Below, piece by piece: positions 1-6,235 of a stretch of 20,241 nucleotides of DNA. A model generated the notes under the pieces. That model saw nothing but the letters and a program-made list of their open reading frames with translations, searched no databases and was not told the origin of the DNA. The DNA is taken from positions 1 to 20,241 of IMG/VR virus record IMGVR_UViG_3300032046_000270; one strand, given 5' to 3'. The translations under genes were made by a program, and so were the position numbers. The stretch comes from a virus. Position 1 is the first letter of the stretch. Each line of letters starts with the position of its first letter.

Positions 1-1
1 G

Positions 2-190
2 CTTGTATTATCGTGGCTAGAGATAGAAGACAGAAAGCGCTTTGATTGTCCATATTGGAATTCTAACATTATAATAGAAAATGAGGGCTTCCGAACTATT
101 TCAGAAACCCCCATAAGTAGCCCACCCGTAAGTTTTGAAAGAACTAAGGATAAAGATAACAAAGAAAAATCAGATTTGCAATTGTTTTAA
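2..190 (+). CDS. C-terminal fragment of an unidentified early protein
   Basis: An open frame runs in from the left edge and ends at a TAA at 188-190, giving the last 62 residues of a protein whose start lies outside the window. The visible part is hydrophilic and ends in a lysine/aspartate-rich tail (around KDKDNKEKSDLQLF). The terminal DLQLF resembles the beta-clamp-binding pentapeptide QL(S/D/N)LF of bacterial replication proteins, with D in place of the first Q. That, plus its place just upstream of the replication gene, suggests a DNA replication or recombination protein. This is inference; I do not recognise the family. No start codon or catalytic motif is visible. Confidence 0.55.
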   Translation, partial: LVLSWLEIEDRKRFDCPYWNSNIIIENEGFRTISETPISSPPVSFERTKDKDNKEKSDLQLF

Positions 191-199
191 AGAAGAAGA

Positions 200-233
200 A
201 CGGCCCGTCAGCACTTGTCGAACCGTCCTTTTA
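200..233 (+). terminator. Possible weak intrinsic terminator after the first gene
   Basis: A short stem (ACGG at 200-203 with CCGT at 223-226) is followed by CCTTTTATTAT. It lies 10 bases after the stop codon of the partial gene. The stem is only four pairs with a long loop, so this is a weak call based mainly on position and the T-rich tail. Confidence 0.3.
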
Positions 234-272
234 TTATGGAGTATCTCAATTGTTATAGATGATAAAATAAAA

Positions 273-321
273 AACCAGAATGTAAATTGAATTTTTGAAA
301 ATTCTTGTTTACATTCTGGTT
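273..321. repeat. Long imperfect hairpin (14-bp perfect outer arms)
   Basis: The arm AACCAGAATGTAAA (273-286) is repeated exactly in inverse at 308-321. Inside it a second perfect 7-bp inverted pair, GAATTTT (289-295) with AAAATTC (298-304), would extend the stem to a two-base loop. Flanks are A-rich to the left (read as T-rich on the minus strand) and AAAAGT to the right. It could act as a bidirectional terminator, an operator or part of a replication region. No minus-strand gene nearby would need terminating. Confidence 0.75.
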
Positions 322-339
322 AAAAGTCTTAAACTTTTT
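322..339. repeat. Short AT-rich inverted repeat
   Basis: AAAAGT (322-327) pairs with ACTTTTT (333-339) across a five-base loop, directly abutting the larger hairpin to its left. It may be the tail of a compound terminator or structure. Nothing else supports a specific role. Confidence 0.45.
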
Positions 340-347
340 AGTCGCCA

Positions 348-389
348 TACTTGAAAACATCTTACCTTTTGTCAGATAATTTTCAAGTA
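348..389. repeat. 10-bp inverted repeat flanking a promoter (operator-like)
   Basis: TACTTGAAAA (348-357) is exactly inverted as TTTTCAAGTA (380-389), centre-to-centre about three helical turns. The left arm covers the putative -35 and the right arm begins at the last base of the putative -10, which is the layout expected of a repressor or activator pair controlling the gene at 417. The role is inferred from geometry only. Confidence 0.55.
351..380 (+). promoter_or_regulatory. Putative promoter of the replication gene
   Basis: TTGAAA (351-356) and GATAAT (375-380) are separated by 18 bases, and transcription would start about 30 bases before the ATG at 417. The elements lie within the arms of the 10-bp inverted repeat, consistent with regulated early expression. 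The -35 is imperfect, so the assignment is tentative. Confidence 0.4.
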
Positions 390-416
390 CAATAATGAAC
401 TTTTTATGGGGGGAAT

Positions 417-1277
417 ATGCAATTTTTTAAAATGGAAAGTTCCTTTTTTGATGACACAAAAATAACCCGCATTCTGGAGGACAAAAAAAACGGATATCGG
501 CTAATAGTTTTTTGGTTTTTTCTTCTAGGATCTATCGCAGAACACATAAAAAACGACGCGTCAATTGTAAGCGTACCGCTAAGTCAGTTGGAACGCAGTC
601 GTATATTCATTTCCAAATCAAAGATGATTCAAATGCTAAACAAGTTGTCAACCATATTCGATTTCAAATGCGAATCAGTTGGAAATCAAATACACATAAA
701 TTACCCTAAGTTCTTGAAAATACACGAGAGGTATTTGACGAAAACCCTCCGAGAATCTTCCGAGAAACCTCCCACCCCCGGACAATTCTCGGAAGATTCT
801 CGGAGCTCGGATGTAAATACAATCCTAAATCCTAAATCCCAAATCCTAAATATAAAGGTGTGTGATATTATAACGCAACCTTCGGTTGCTGAAACAACAC
901 GCCACACAAAAAAACCCGCATCAAGAAATTGGCTTTTAAGGATTTGGAACGCTTACCGAGGCACATTACCAGAAGCAAAAAGCCTGGGTATATTCGAAGA
1001 GGACAAAACAAATCGTTTATGGTCCGAGGTTCCTGACGAAAAATATTGGGAAGATATTATAAAAAAGATTGTCAAAGATCCATATTGCAATGGACAAAAT
1101 AAAGAAAAGTGGATTGCAAGCTTTTCTTATCTGCTGAAGGAAGGAACGCATAATAAAATTGCAAATGGGTTATACGATAGAATAGAACCGCGCAGTTCAA
1201 ATGAATTTAGCAAAGACGAAATGATTAAGCTTCAAAAAGAAGCGCGGGAACGACGCGAGAAAGAATTATTTTCCTAA
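417..1277 (+). CDS. Replisome-organizer-like phage replication initiator
   Basis: This 286-residue protein has the layout of phage replisome organizers. An N-terminal winged-helix-type domain (about residues 1-105) begins FFDDTKITRIL followed by an aromatic/hydrophobic FWFFLLGSIAEH stretch, typical of the Phage_rep_org_N family. A low-complexity linker (about 108-165) follows, then a C-terminal region (170-255) with KWIASFSYLLKEGTHNKIANGLY, which resembles the W-x3-F-x-WLL-K-x-N-x2-K-x2-G-x-Y end of many phage replication proteins. Such proteins bind iterons in their own gene and recruit helicase or its loader. The linker DNA holds exactly such repeats (747-848). The start is the ATG after a G6 run that serves as an unusual Shine-Dalgarno. 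The basic, charged C-terminus ends in KELFS. Family assignment is by pattern, not by search. Confidence 0.75.
   Translation: MQFFKMESSFFDDTKITRILEDKKNGYRLIVFWFFLLGSIAEHIKNDASIVSVPLSQLERSRIFISKSKMIQMLNKLSTIFDFKCESVGNQIHINYPKFLKIHERYLTKTLRESSEKPPTPGQFSEDSRSSDVNTILNPKSQILNIKVCDIITQPSVAETTRHTKKPASRNWLLRIWNAYRGTLPEAKSLGIFEEDKTNRLWSEVPDEKYWEDIIKKIVKDPYCNGQNKEKWIASFSYLLKEGTHNKIANGLYDRIEPRSSNEFSKDEMIKLQKEARERREKELFS
747..805. repeat. Inverted iteron array inside the initiator gene (likely ori)
   Basis: A perfect 20-bp inverted repeat has arms at 747-766 and 786-805 and a 19-base C-rich spacer. Each arm contains two copies of one 8-mer three bases apart: TCCGAGAA twice on the left, TTCTCGGA twice on the right. 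This makes four sites with two in each orientation, an 11-bp helical period within each arm. It falls in the codons for the low-complexity linker (residues 111-130), so the protein tolerates it. As in lambda O and several Gram-positive phage replisome organizers, the initiator probably binds here. The binding itself is inferred. Confidence 0.8.
821..848. repeat. Four tandem AT-rich 7-mers, likely DNA-unwinding element
   Basis: AATCCTA (821-827), AATCCTA (828-834), AATCCCA (835-841) and AATCCTA (842-848) run head to tail, followed by a degenerate AATATAA. The period of seven is out of phase with the codons, so the repeat is maintained at DNA level and not as a protein repeat. It starts 15 bases after the iteron array, the usual arrangement of a replication origin with an adjacent melting region. 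Confidence 0.7.
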
Positions 1278-1323
1278 TTATTGCAATGGATTAGGCTAGT
1301 TATGCGATTATTGCTAAAATGGC

Positions 1324-1352
1324 TTGACATAATGCGTCAATTATATTATACT
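1324..1352 (+). promoter_or_regulatory. Strong sigma70-type promoter for the small early genes
   Basis: TTGACA (1324-1329, consensus) and TATACT (1347-1352) are separated by the ideal 17 bases. Transcription would start near 1359, just before GGAGGA (1362-1367) and the ATG at 1371, so the leader is very short. TTGAC (1324-1328) is inverted as GTCAA (1336-1340) across seven bases, placing a possible operator on the -35 element. Confidence 0.75.
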
Positions 1353-1370
1353 AGCTTCGTTGGAGGACAC

Positions 1371-1501
1371 ATGGAAACAATAGAAGAAAATGATATTTTT
1401 TTTACACTTGATAATTTGTTTTTTTATCGGAAAGAGCGTTTGTCTCTAAGTCTTACGATGAAGTCCTCCAATTATGCCATGAATATGTGGAGGTAGAGTG
1501 A
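1371..1501 (+). CDS. Small early protein with apparent -1 frame change at a T7 run
   Basis: GGAGGA stands four bases before ATG 1371. Reading straight through gives 41 residues ending at TAG 1494-1496, but after the seven T at 1419-1425 that reading becomes a poor sequence (RKERLSLSLTMKSSNYAMNM). Shifting by -1 there gives LSERAFVSKSYDEVLQLCHE and a TGA at 1499-1501, immediately before the next gene's AAGGAGGA. The combined product of about 43 residues (METIEENDIFFTLDNLFF, then LSERAF onward) looks like a normal soluble helical protein. The cause may be a one-base homopolymer error in the sequence, a real indel, or slippage on the T run. The zero-frame heptamer is G TTT TTT, which is not ideal for tandem tRNA slippage. 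Function unknown. Confidence 0.55.
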
Positions 1502-1513
1502 AAGGAGGACGAC

Positions 1514-1714
1514 ATGAAACGATGCCAAGATTGTGGGTCAGAAAACATTGTTTTGACCTTCTTAAGACCGACGTTATTACGATATGACGAATATGGAAGG
1601 TGGAGGGCAGTTAAAAGTCAAGAAGTTAATCTTTGTAGAAGTTGCAAGGAAAAGAGAGAATTGTTTTGGAAAACCAAGAGACAAGACGATCTGAAGAAAA
1701 TTATCAACGAATAA
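1514..1714 (+). CDS. Small zinc-ribbon-like protein
   Basis: The product has 66 residues, with AAGGAGGA seven bases before its ATG. Two CxxC pairs are visible, CQDC near the N-terminus (C4, C7) and CRSC near residue 41, about 35 residues apart, followed by a basic, charged C-terminal helix (KEKRELFWKTKRQDDLKK). This is the layout of a small treble-clef or zinc-ribbon protein binding one zinc ion, often found among phage early genes and presumed to bind nucleic acid or modulate host machinery. It follows the frameshifted gene closely and is followed by another small gene 13 bases on, so it is probably part of the transcript from 1324-1352. No specific function can be assigned. Confidence 0.7.
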   Translation: MKRCQDCGSENIVLTFLRPTLLRYDEYGRWRAVKSQEVNLCRSCKEKRELFWKTKRQDDLKKIINE

Positions 1715-1727
1715 GATAGGAGGTAAT

Positions 1728-1814
1728 ATGTTTGTTATAAAGTGGTCATTGACAGATAAGATTTTATTGTCGCCGATACACTTGCGGCTGGCACAACTCT
1801 GGCACAACTACTGA
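1728..1814 (+). CDS. 28-residue peptide gene with strong ribosome binding site
   Basis: A short frame (MFVIKWSLTDKILLSPIHLR and eight more residues) begins at ATG 1728, four bases after a near-perfect TAGGAGGT, and ends at TGA 1812-1814. It fits in the gap between its neighbours, with the next gene's AGGAGT starting 20 bases downstream. The peptide is basic with a hydrophobic core and no recognised family. The strong ribosome site is the main evidence that it is translated. Confidence 0.45.
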   Translation: MFVIKWSLTDKILLSPIHLRLAQLWHNY

Positions 1815-1845
1815 ATTATAAATCATTAATAATAGGAGTGAAACA

Positions 1846-2202
1846 ATGGAAAAGAAATACGTAACGCTATCAGAGTTAGACGTTGGTGCCCTCGCAGTGT
1901 CCCCGACAGGAGATACAATAATGAGGACAACATATACGATACCAAAGAAAATGAGCGGGACGGGCAATATACATGATATCGCATCGGACCAAAGGGATAT
2001 TGATATTATTTTTGATAGCGATGAAAAATACGCGATAGTATATGCCGCCTACTATAACAGGCCATACTCGACTTATGCGTCGGGAGAGGACGCTGCCGCC
2101 GCGGCGGCAGAAGAAGAAAATAAAAACTACAGCTATGTGATAATAGACAGAGAGGGCAATAAATACCAAAATTATTATGGAGAGCACTTGATTAGGGATT
2201 GA
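1846..2202 (+). CDS. Hypothetical acidic early protein with poly-alanine tract
   Basis: This 118-residue protein starts at an ATG preceded by TAGGAGTG. It is acidic and tyrosine-rich. Two segments (about 1-75 and 92-118) are joined by a linker containing six alanines in a row and then EEEN. The poly-alanine DNA is a GC-rich 18-bp palindrome (2093-2110) in an otherwise AT-rich gene. No signal peptide or membrane segment is seen. I do not recognise the family. It is the last + strand gene before the convergent late operon and may belong to the early transcript from 1324-1352. Confidence 0.65.
   Translation: MEKKYVTLSELDVGALAVSPTGDTIMRTTYTIPKKMSGTGNIHDIASDQRDIDIIFDSDEKYAIVYAAYYNRPYSTYASGEDAAAAAAEEENKNYSYVIIDREGNKYQNYYGEHLIRD
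2093..2110. repeat. Perfect 18-bp GC-rich palindrome
   Basis: CTGCCGCCG is followed immediately by its exact inverse CGGCGGCAG, inside the poly-alanine codons of the gene at 1846. It stands out by base composition. It may simply reflect GCC/GCG alanine codons, but its perfect symmetry is unusual. Confidence 0.7.
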
Positions 2203-2279
2203 TGCGACCTGTGGTCTGCCCATAGCGACAGACAGCTTTGTAACTTATGAGTCCGGGGAGATTTATAACACAGATACAT

Positions 2280-2528
2280 TTATGGAATAATGAATTGAGA
2301 AACAATGCGGACCAATTCTCCGCCGATTATAACTGCCAGCACATAGAGTATTTTTTTTTGTATCGCGGCTCCTGCTTTCAGTTCGATGACAGAATTTTCA
2401 ATTTCTTCAACTCCCTGGAATTTTCTGTCAAGCCTCTCGATCGATTCTTTTATCCAATTGATATTTGTTTCTGCGCGCGCAAGGGATACGCGAATTTCAG
2501 ATAGATTTTCTTCAAGATTCTGGTCCAT
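2280..2528 (-). CDS. Small coiled-coil protein with C-terminal membrane segment (XhlA/holin-like)
   Basis: This 82-residue protein has an N-terminal heptad-rich helix (about residues 1-50) and a C-terminal hydrophobic segment (about 58-72) beginning KKILYVLAVIIGG. The layout matches small phage lysis-associated proteins of the XhlA type, where a cytoplasmic coiled coil is anchored by one C-terminal helix, though similar topology occurs in unrelated proteins. It is the last gene of the long minus-strand operon, 10 bases after another small membrane protein, a common place for lysis genes. The function is inferred from layout and position. Confidence 0.6.
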   Translation of the reverse strand: MDQNLEENLSEIRVSLARAETNINWIKESIERLDRKFQGVEEIENSVIELKAGAAIQKKILYVLAVIIGGELVRIVSQFIIP

Positions 2529-2538
2529 TTAAAATAAC

Positions 2539-2700
2539 TTATTTCGGAGTTGAGAACTGATTTTTGAGCCACACGATTGCGTTATAAATAAACGTGAAAA
2601 CAGAATTTGATTTGAGCGCAGGAATTAATGCAAGCACTTCACTAATTGCAAAAAGAGCGGCAAGAATAATTACTTTGTTCGCGAAAATGAATTCTAACAT
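2539..2700 (-). CDS. 53-residue membrane protein, possible holin
   Basis: A short frame begins at ATG 2700 and ends at TAA 2541-2539. GAAAGGGG lies about 8 bases upstream of the start. The product begins MLEFIFANKVIILAALFAIS, continues as a hydrophobic stretch (about residues 9-29) and has a second weakly hydrophobic region (35-45) with a basic C-terminus. One or two membrane helices, tiny size and location between two late genes at the operon end fit a holin or similar lysis protein. No homologue is recognised, so holin is a guess from topology. Confidence 0.55.
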   Translation of the reverse strand: MLEFIFANKVIILAALFAISEVLALIPALKSNSVFTFIYNAIVWLKNQFSTPK

Positions 2701-2724
2701 GTGAAACCCCTTTCGTTGTTGTTT

Positions 2725-2991
2725 TCAGTCTACCAGAAAAATATCCTTTCCGGCATATATTTTTTTATCTTTGTTTTTTTCAATCTGCATCAAACACGTT
2801 TTGATTATCGATAATGAAGTTCTGCCGCAAAATAACCACCAGTCATAAAGCGTTTTCCCCATCAGATTATTTTTAATCAGGAAATCATAAATTTCCGGCG
2901 CCCTGGCGCACTCGGAAATGTGATACATCAAAACGGACATATCGAAACCGTCCATGATCTTTAAAATCTTTTCCCTAACCTCTTGTGTCAT
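2725..2991 (-). CDS. Hypothetical late protein
   Basis: Starting at ATG 2991, the product has 88 residues (MTQEVREKILKIMDGFDMSV at the start) and ends in KKIYAGKDIFLVD. GGTGA lies six bases before this ATG. An in-frame ATG at 3003 has no ribosome site, and a TTG at 3030 seems unlikely. The protein is a predicted soluble helical protein with cysteines at about 22, 50 and 61. It overlaps the end of the O-antigen polymerase-like gene by 17 bases, so the two are probably co-translated. I do not recognise the family. Its position between that gene and the small membrane proteins does not settle whether it acts in conversion or lysis. Confidence 0.6.
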   Translation of the reverse strand: MTQEVREKILKIMDGFDMSVLMYHISECARAPEIYDFLIKNNLMGKTLYDWWLFCGRTSLSIIKTCLMQIEKNKDKKIYAGKDIFLVD

Positions 2992-4093
2992 AAATTTCAC
3001 CATTGTTTTTTGTTCGCAGCGCGCCAACAACTAAATACATCCCCAAAATGCTTAAATTGAAATATCGAAGCGGATTATACAACAAACAAAGCAAAAGGAA
3101 CGACAAAAACGCGGCGCTCTGCCACCTTTCCGATCTCAAACGTGTCCATATACCCCAAATCGCCAGAATCGCCATTAAAAGACCCACAAGCCCAAACTCA
3201 AAAAATATCTGTAAGAATTCATTGTGCGTGTTGACAAAATATCCATATTCTCGCATGGCCACTAGCGTTAATTGAATGTGTGGACCGAAAAGATAAAATG
3301 AACCAGGCCCGAACCCAAATAGCATTTTGTAGTTGTCCGCATTATGCAAAAACCATTTTGTGATTATCTGCCACCATTCGAATCTTCCGGTACTATGAAA
3401 TAATTCCGGGCCTAAATGCAGAATACCCCACTGCCAGGAAATTGAAACAATCAGCGCCGGAATCGCATATTTATATTTCCCTTTTATCGATAAGAAAACA
3501 TACAACGAAAGCATTAAAACAAAACAGCCCAAAACCACACTCGCTTGATTTTTCAATATCGCAATTGTTGGAATAATTAACGTTAATGCATCAATAAAAA
3601 AAAGCTTTTTCGAATATCCATTTTCCATAAATCGAACTGGTGCAAAATTAATCCGCGAAAACATGATCGCAATAAATGACCCATCAAGTGCATAATTTTG
3701 CATTATTCCGTTTTGCTGAAATAATAAAATGCAAGCATCTGCAAAGGCAAGCCAACAAAGCGCCTTATCGAATATTTTAAAAAAGAAATCTTTGAAATAT
3801 AGAATCAATAAAAATCCAGAAAAATATAAAAGCGCTTCTAAGTTGATCGCATTGAAAGAAAGAGCCGCAAGATTGCCATATTTCAAATATTGCGATTCAG
3901 GATAAAAACAAAAAAAGATAGATTGTAATAAAAAATAAAAACAGGGCAATAATAGTTTCCATTCGAATCGCTCTTTGAATTTCATTAGAATAAAAAACGA
4001 TAAGAAAATAGTTCCACAAAATAATTGTGCCCGGACATAATCTTTAAAAAAAATGGACGCCACAAAGCATATTATAAAAACTATTTTTTGCAT
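2975..4093 (-). CDS. O-antigen polymerase/ligase-like membrane protein (Wzy/WaaL superfamily)
   Basis: The 372-residue product is highly hydrophobic, with about ten predicted membrane helices. A large loop near residues 230-300 carries GRFEWW, GFGPGSF and THNEFLQ followed by EFGLVGL. These are hallmarks of the Wzy_C/O-antigen ligase family, which polymerises or transfers lipid-linked O units at the periplasmic face of the inner membrane. I chose ATG 4093 because it overlaps the previous stop as TAATG; an upstream TTG at 4144 would add 17 polar residues. The gene sits directly after the fibre genes and before putative lysis genes. In phages such as Pseudomonas D3 a Wzy homologue changes the host O-antigen and blocks superinfection, so lysogenic conversion is a reasonable inference. 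Polymerase and ligase cannot be told apart by eye. Confidence 0.75.
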   Translation of the reverse strand: MQKIVFIICFVASIFFKDYVRAQLFCGTIFLSFFILMKFKERFEWKLLLPCFYFLLQSIFFCFYPESQYLKYGNLAALSFNAINLEALLYFSGFLLILYFKDFFFKIFDKALCWLAFADACILLFQQNGIMQNYALDGSFIAIMFSRINFAPVRFMENGYSKKLFFIDALTLIIPTIAILKNQASVVLGCFVLMLSLYVFLSIKGKYKYAIPALIVSISWQWGILHLGPELFHSTGRFEWWQIITKWFLHNADNYKMLFGFGPGSFYLFGPHIQLTLVAMREYGYFVNTHNEFLQIFFEFGLVGLLMAILAIWGIWTRLRSERWQSAAFLSFLLLCLLYNPLRYFNLSILGMYLVVGALRTKNNGEIYDTRG

Positions 4094-4452
4094 TAACTTG
4101 GCTTGGGAAATTGTGCTTTCACTGCTGCTATTCTGATCTTCCAAGCATCCTGGTCATGATATATTTCATCAAGCTGGTTGCCCCAATCGCCATAGGCAAG
4201 TCGTCTATTTTGATAACAAAGATCCAATGCTGTTGATGTCGCAATTGTATCAATCATATCTTGATCAATTAAAAAATTCCCATTGATTTTTTTCAATCCT
4301 TTATAATTATCAAGATATTCCTGCGGAAGCGAACCATCGATTTTTTCATCCCATAAAACAGTTATCTCTTCCGAAACCCCACCGGTATGATAATCGACCT
4401 CAACAAGCTTATTTTTTCCATTATGAATGAAAATTATTTTTCTTGATACCAT
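4093..4452 (-). CDS. Tail-fibre-associated small protein
   Basis: The 119-residue product starts at an ATG with AAGGAG 7-8 bases upstream, 10 bases after the fibre gene ends. The C-terminal part, YGDWGNQLDEIYHDQDAWK (87-105) and then IAAVKAQFPKP, is the widespread 'Y-x3-xQLDxIYHDxDAWKxxIxxVKxxxPKP' end found in phage proteins next to tail fibres. The N-terminal part (1-80) may be a small beta domain. Such proteins are usually annotated as fibre-associated or fibre-assembly proteins, without a proven reaction. Its stop overlaps the next start (TAATG), which couples it to the O-antigen polymerase-like gene. Confidence 0.7.
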   Translation of the reverse strand: MVSRKIIFIHNGKNKLVEVDYHTGGVSEEITVLWDEKIDGSLPQEYLDNYKGLKKINGNFLIDQDMIDTIATSTALDLCYQNRRLAYGDWGNQLDEIYHDQDAWKIRIAAVKAQFPKPS

Positions 4453-4462
4453 TTTTTTCTCC

Positions 4463-6223
4463 TTAATATGTGCAACCGGAAGATATCAATTTTAATTGGC
4501 AGTTCCAAGCTGACGCGCTTACGCCACCTGCCGTATGTGGCCTTAGAATATCTCCCATTTTTGCATTGATTGACGCCGAAACAAATCCATATTCTGTACT
4601 TAAACAATAACCGACACATATACCTTCATTACTTTGACCAGGAAGCGATTGAATATTTGTTGTGCGATTAGCGGAATTCAAAGAAAAACCAAAAAAGAAA
4701 CCAGCGCCAGTATAAGATTCACCACTATAAACAGCATTGGCAGTACATGGAATAAAACATGTAAGCACTGTTCCCGAAACAGAAGCGTCGGTTGTTCCGA
4801 TAAAAGAAGCTCCAAGTAAACGAATTGCAGTTGTAAAATATCTTATTTTTGTATCTGTTGCAGGAAATGCACCCGGAGAATCATAACAGATATCAGTTTT
4901 ATTCGTTTTTATTCCGCCAGCTTGAATAAAATTATTTGATGCATTGTTGTAGGCAAGACCAACTGCACGCCATGTATTGTGAGGATGATACCATCCTTTC
5001 AAATCTCCACGATAATATGGCGTAATATCTGAAATAATACATTGACCGACGTCGGAAATATAAAGCCAATATGCCGTAGATGTTTGTTCTGTCGCATTAT
5101 ACATTTCTGTACTTGTAGCAAGTTGTGTTGTTATATTCCACGAAGCTAGAGTATTTTTGAACTCTAGCAAATTTCCATAAACAGAAACATTTTGATTTAA
5201 TTTTGTTGTTTTAATTATTTCTGTTGTAGAAATTTCAAGATTAATTGTATTTTGATTGTCAGCTGTTCTATAAAAATCAACTGATCTTGCACCAACACAA
5301 TTGGCGGTGTCGATTATTGCCATTCCAATAAAAACACGATTGATTGAAATCCATGAAGCCCCGTCATATCGCTTCCAAAGATTATTTGCAAGATCATACC
5401 AATAATCGCCCGTTGCTGGACCGGTCGGAGCAACATAGTTCCAAATAGGATTATTATATGTAACATCTAATGTAGAGCCATCATTTGTTGCAAATATCCA
5501 GGCGGTTGACATAAGGGTAATTACATCATTGTCATAAATAGCGATACGGTTTATTGGTGCTCCGGCGGAATTATAAAAATATCCACGAAGACATTTTGTA
5601 AGCTCTGTCGCACTGTTTACAAAGGCTAGAAAATATTCTGTATTCCCGCCATGTACTATTTTAAAAGAAGCCCATTTGCCAATTAAGGCGGTGATCCCAG
5701 TCCCGGCTGTATCCATTGCTATTGTTTTAAAACACCACTCTTCTCCCCAAAGTCTCGTATCCCATTGACCTATGGCCAATATATTATTAACGAGTGCTGT
5801 ATTTTGAGAGCTGGGAGCCAAAGTCAAAGAAGCTTTATTTTGATCTGCAACAAAAGAAACCGAAACTCCATTAATATCCAAAACCAAATTGGTCGTCGTT
5901 GCTTTCAAATCAAAACTATTATTAGATCCTTTTGGCCAAATGAATTGTGCTTGATTGCTGGTGGTTCTTACTTGGCCAGAAACTACGCGATTCACGGGCG
6001 CAAGTATTTTGGTTGTATCTATTGTCGCGCCATTAACAATTAAATTTGTTATTCGGCACGTTCCCCAGGGTAGGGCAACCGTCCCGATGTTTTGATTTGA
6101 AGTTGGAATTCCTGCGGAATTTCTCCCAACAAAATCGCCCTCTAGGGCAGTATTAAAATCATTAAAAAAACTAGTGGTAATGGTGTCACCAGACACTCTG
6201 GTAGTTAATGTATTTGTTCCCAT
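4463..6223 (-). CDS. Tail fibre / receptor-binding protein
   Basis: The 586-residue protein has a likely attachment region at the N-terminus (about 1-100). This includes NIGTVALPWGTCRITNLIVNGATID, a pattern common at the start of phage tail-fibre proteins ('G..slPWG...v.nLivnG..id'). The rest is Ser/Thr/Asn-rich with many short beta-type strands and few charged helices, typical of trimeric host-binding fibres. The C-terminal ~200 residues are the probable receptor-binding part. Translation follows AGGAG, 8 bases before the ATG. It is the last large structural gene before the O-antigen polymerase-like gene, so a surface polysaccharide receptor is plausible but not shown. Confidence 0.7.
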   Translation of the reverse strand: MGTNTLTTRVSGDTITTSFFNDFNTALEGDFVGRNSAGIPTSNQNIGTVALPWGTCRITNLIVNGATIDTTKILAPVNRVVSGQVRTTSNQAQFIWPKGSNNSFDLKATTTNLVLDINGVSVSFVADQNKASLTLAPSSQNTALVNNILAIGQWDTRLWGEEWCFKTIAMDTAGTGITALIGKWASFKIVHGGNTEYFLAFVNSATELTKCLRGYFYNSAGAPINRIAIYDNDVITLMSTAWIFATNDGSTLDVTYNNPIWNYVAPTGPATGDYWYDLANNLWKRYDGASWISINRVFIGMAIIDTANCVGARSVDFYRTADNQNTINLEISTTEIIKTTKLNQNVSVYGNLLEFKNTLASWNITTQLATSTEMYNATEQTSTAYWLYISDVGQCIISDITPYYRGDLKGWYHPHNTWRAVGLAYNNASNNFIQAGGIKTNKTDICYDSPGAFPATDTKIRYFTTAIRLLGASFIGTTDASVSGTVLTCFIPCTANAVYSGESYTGAGFFFGFSLNSANRTTNIQSLPGQSNEGICVGYCLSTEYGFVSASINAKMGDILRPHTAGGVSASAWNCQLKLISSGCTY

Positions 6224-6235
6224 TTTATTATGCTC

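Noticed and set aside
1876-2223. 115-residue minus-strand hydrophobic frame opposite the gene at 1846
   Set aside because: It is antisense to a gene with a good ribosome site, and its hydrophobicity is explained by complementing acidic and Tyr codons.
2203-2279. Terminator between the converging early and late operons
   Set aside because: A GTCTG/CAGAC pair is present around 2213-2235, but no T-run follows on either strand, so a terminator cannot be supported.
4094-4144. TTG start for the O-antigen polymerase-like gene at 4144
   Set aside because: ATG 4093 overlaps the upstream stop as TAATG and starts directly with the first membrane helix; the extra residues are polar and lie inside the upstream gene.
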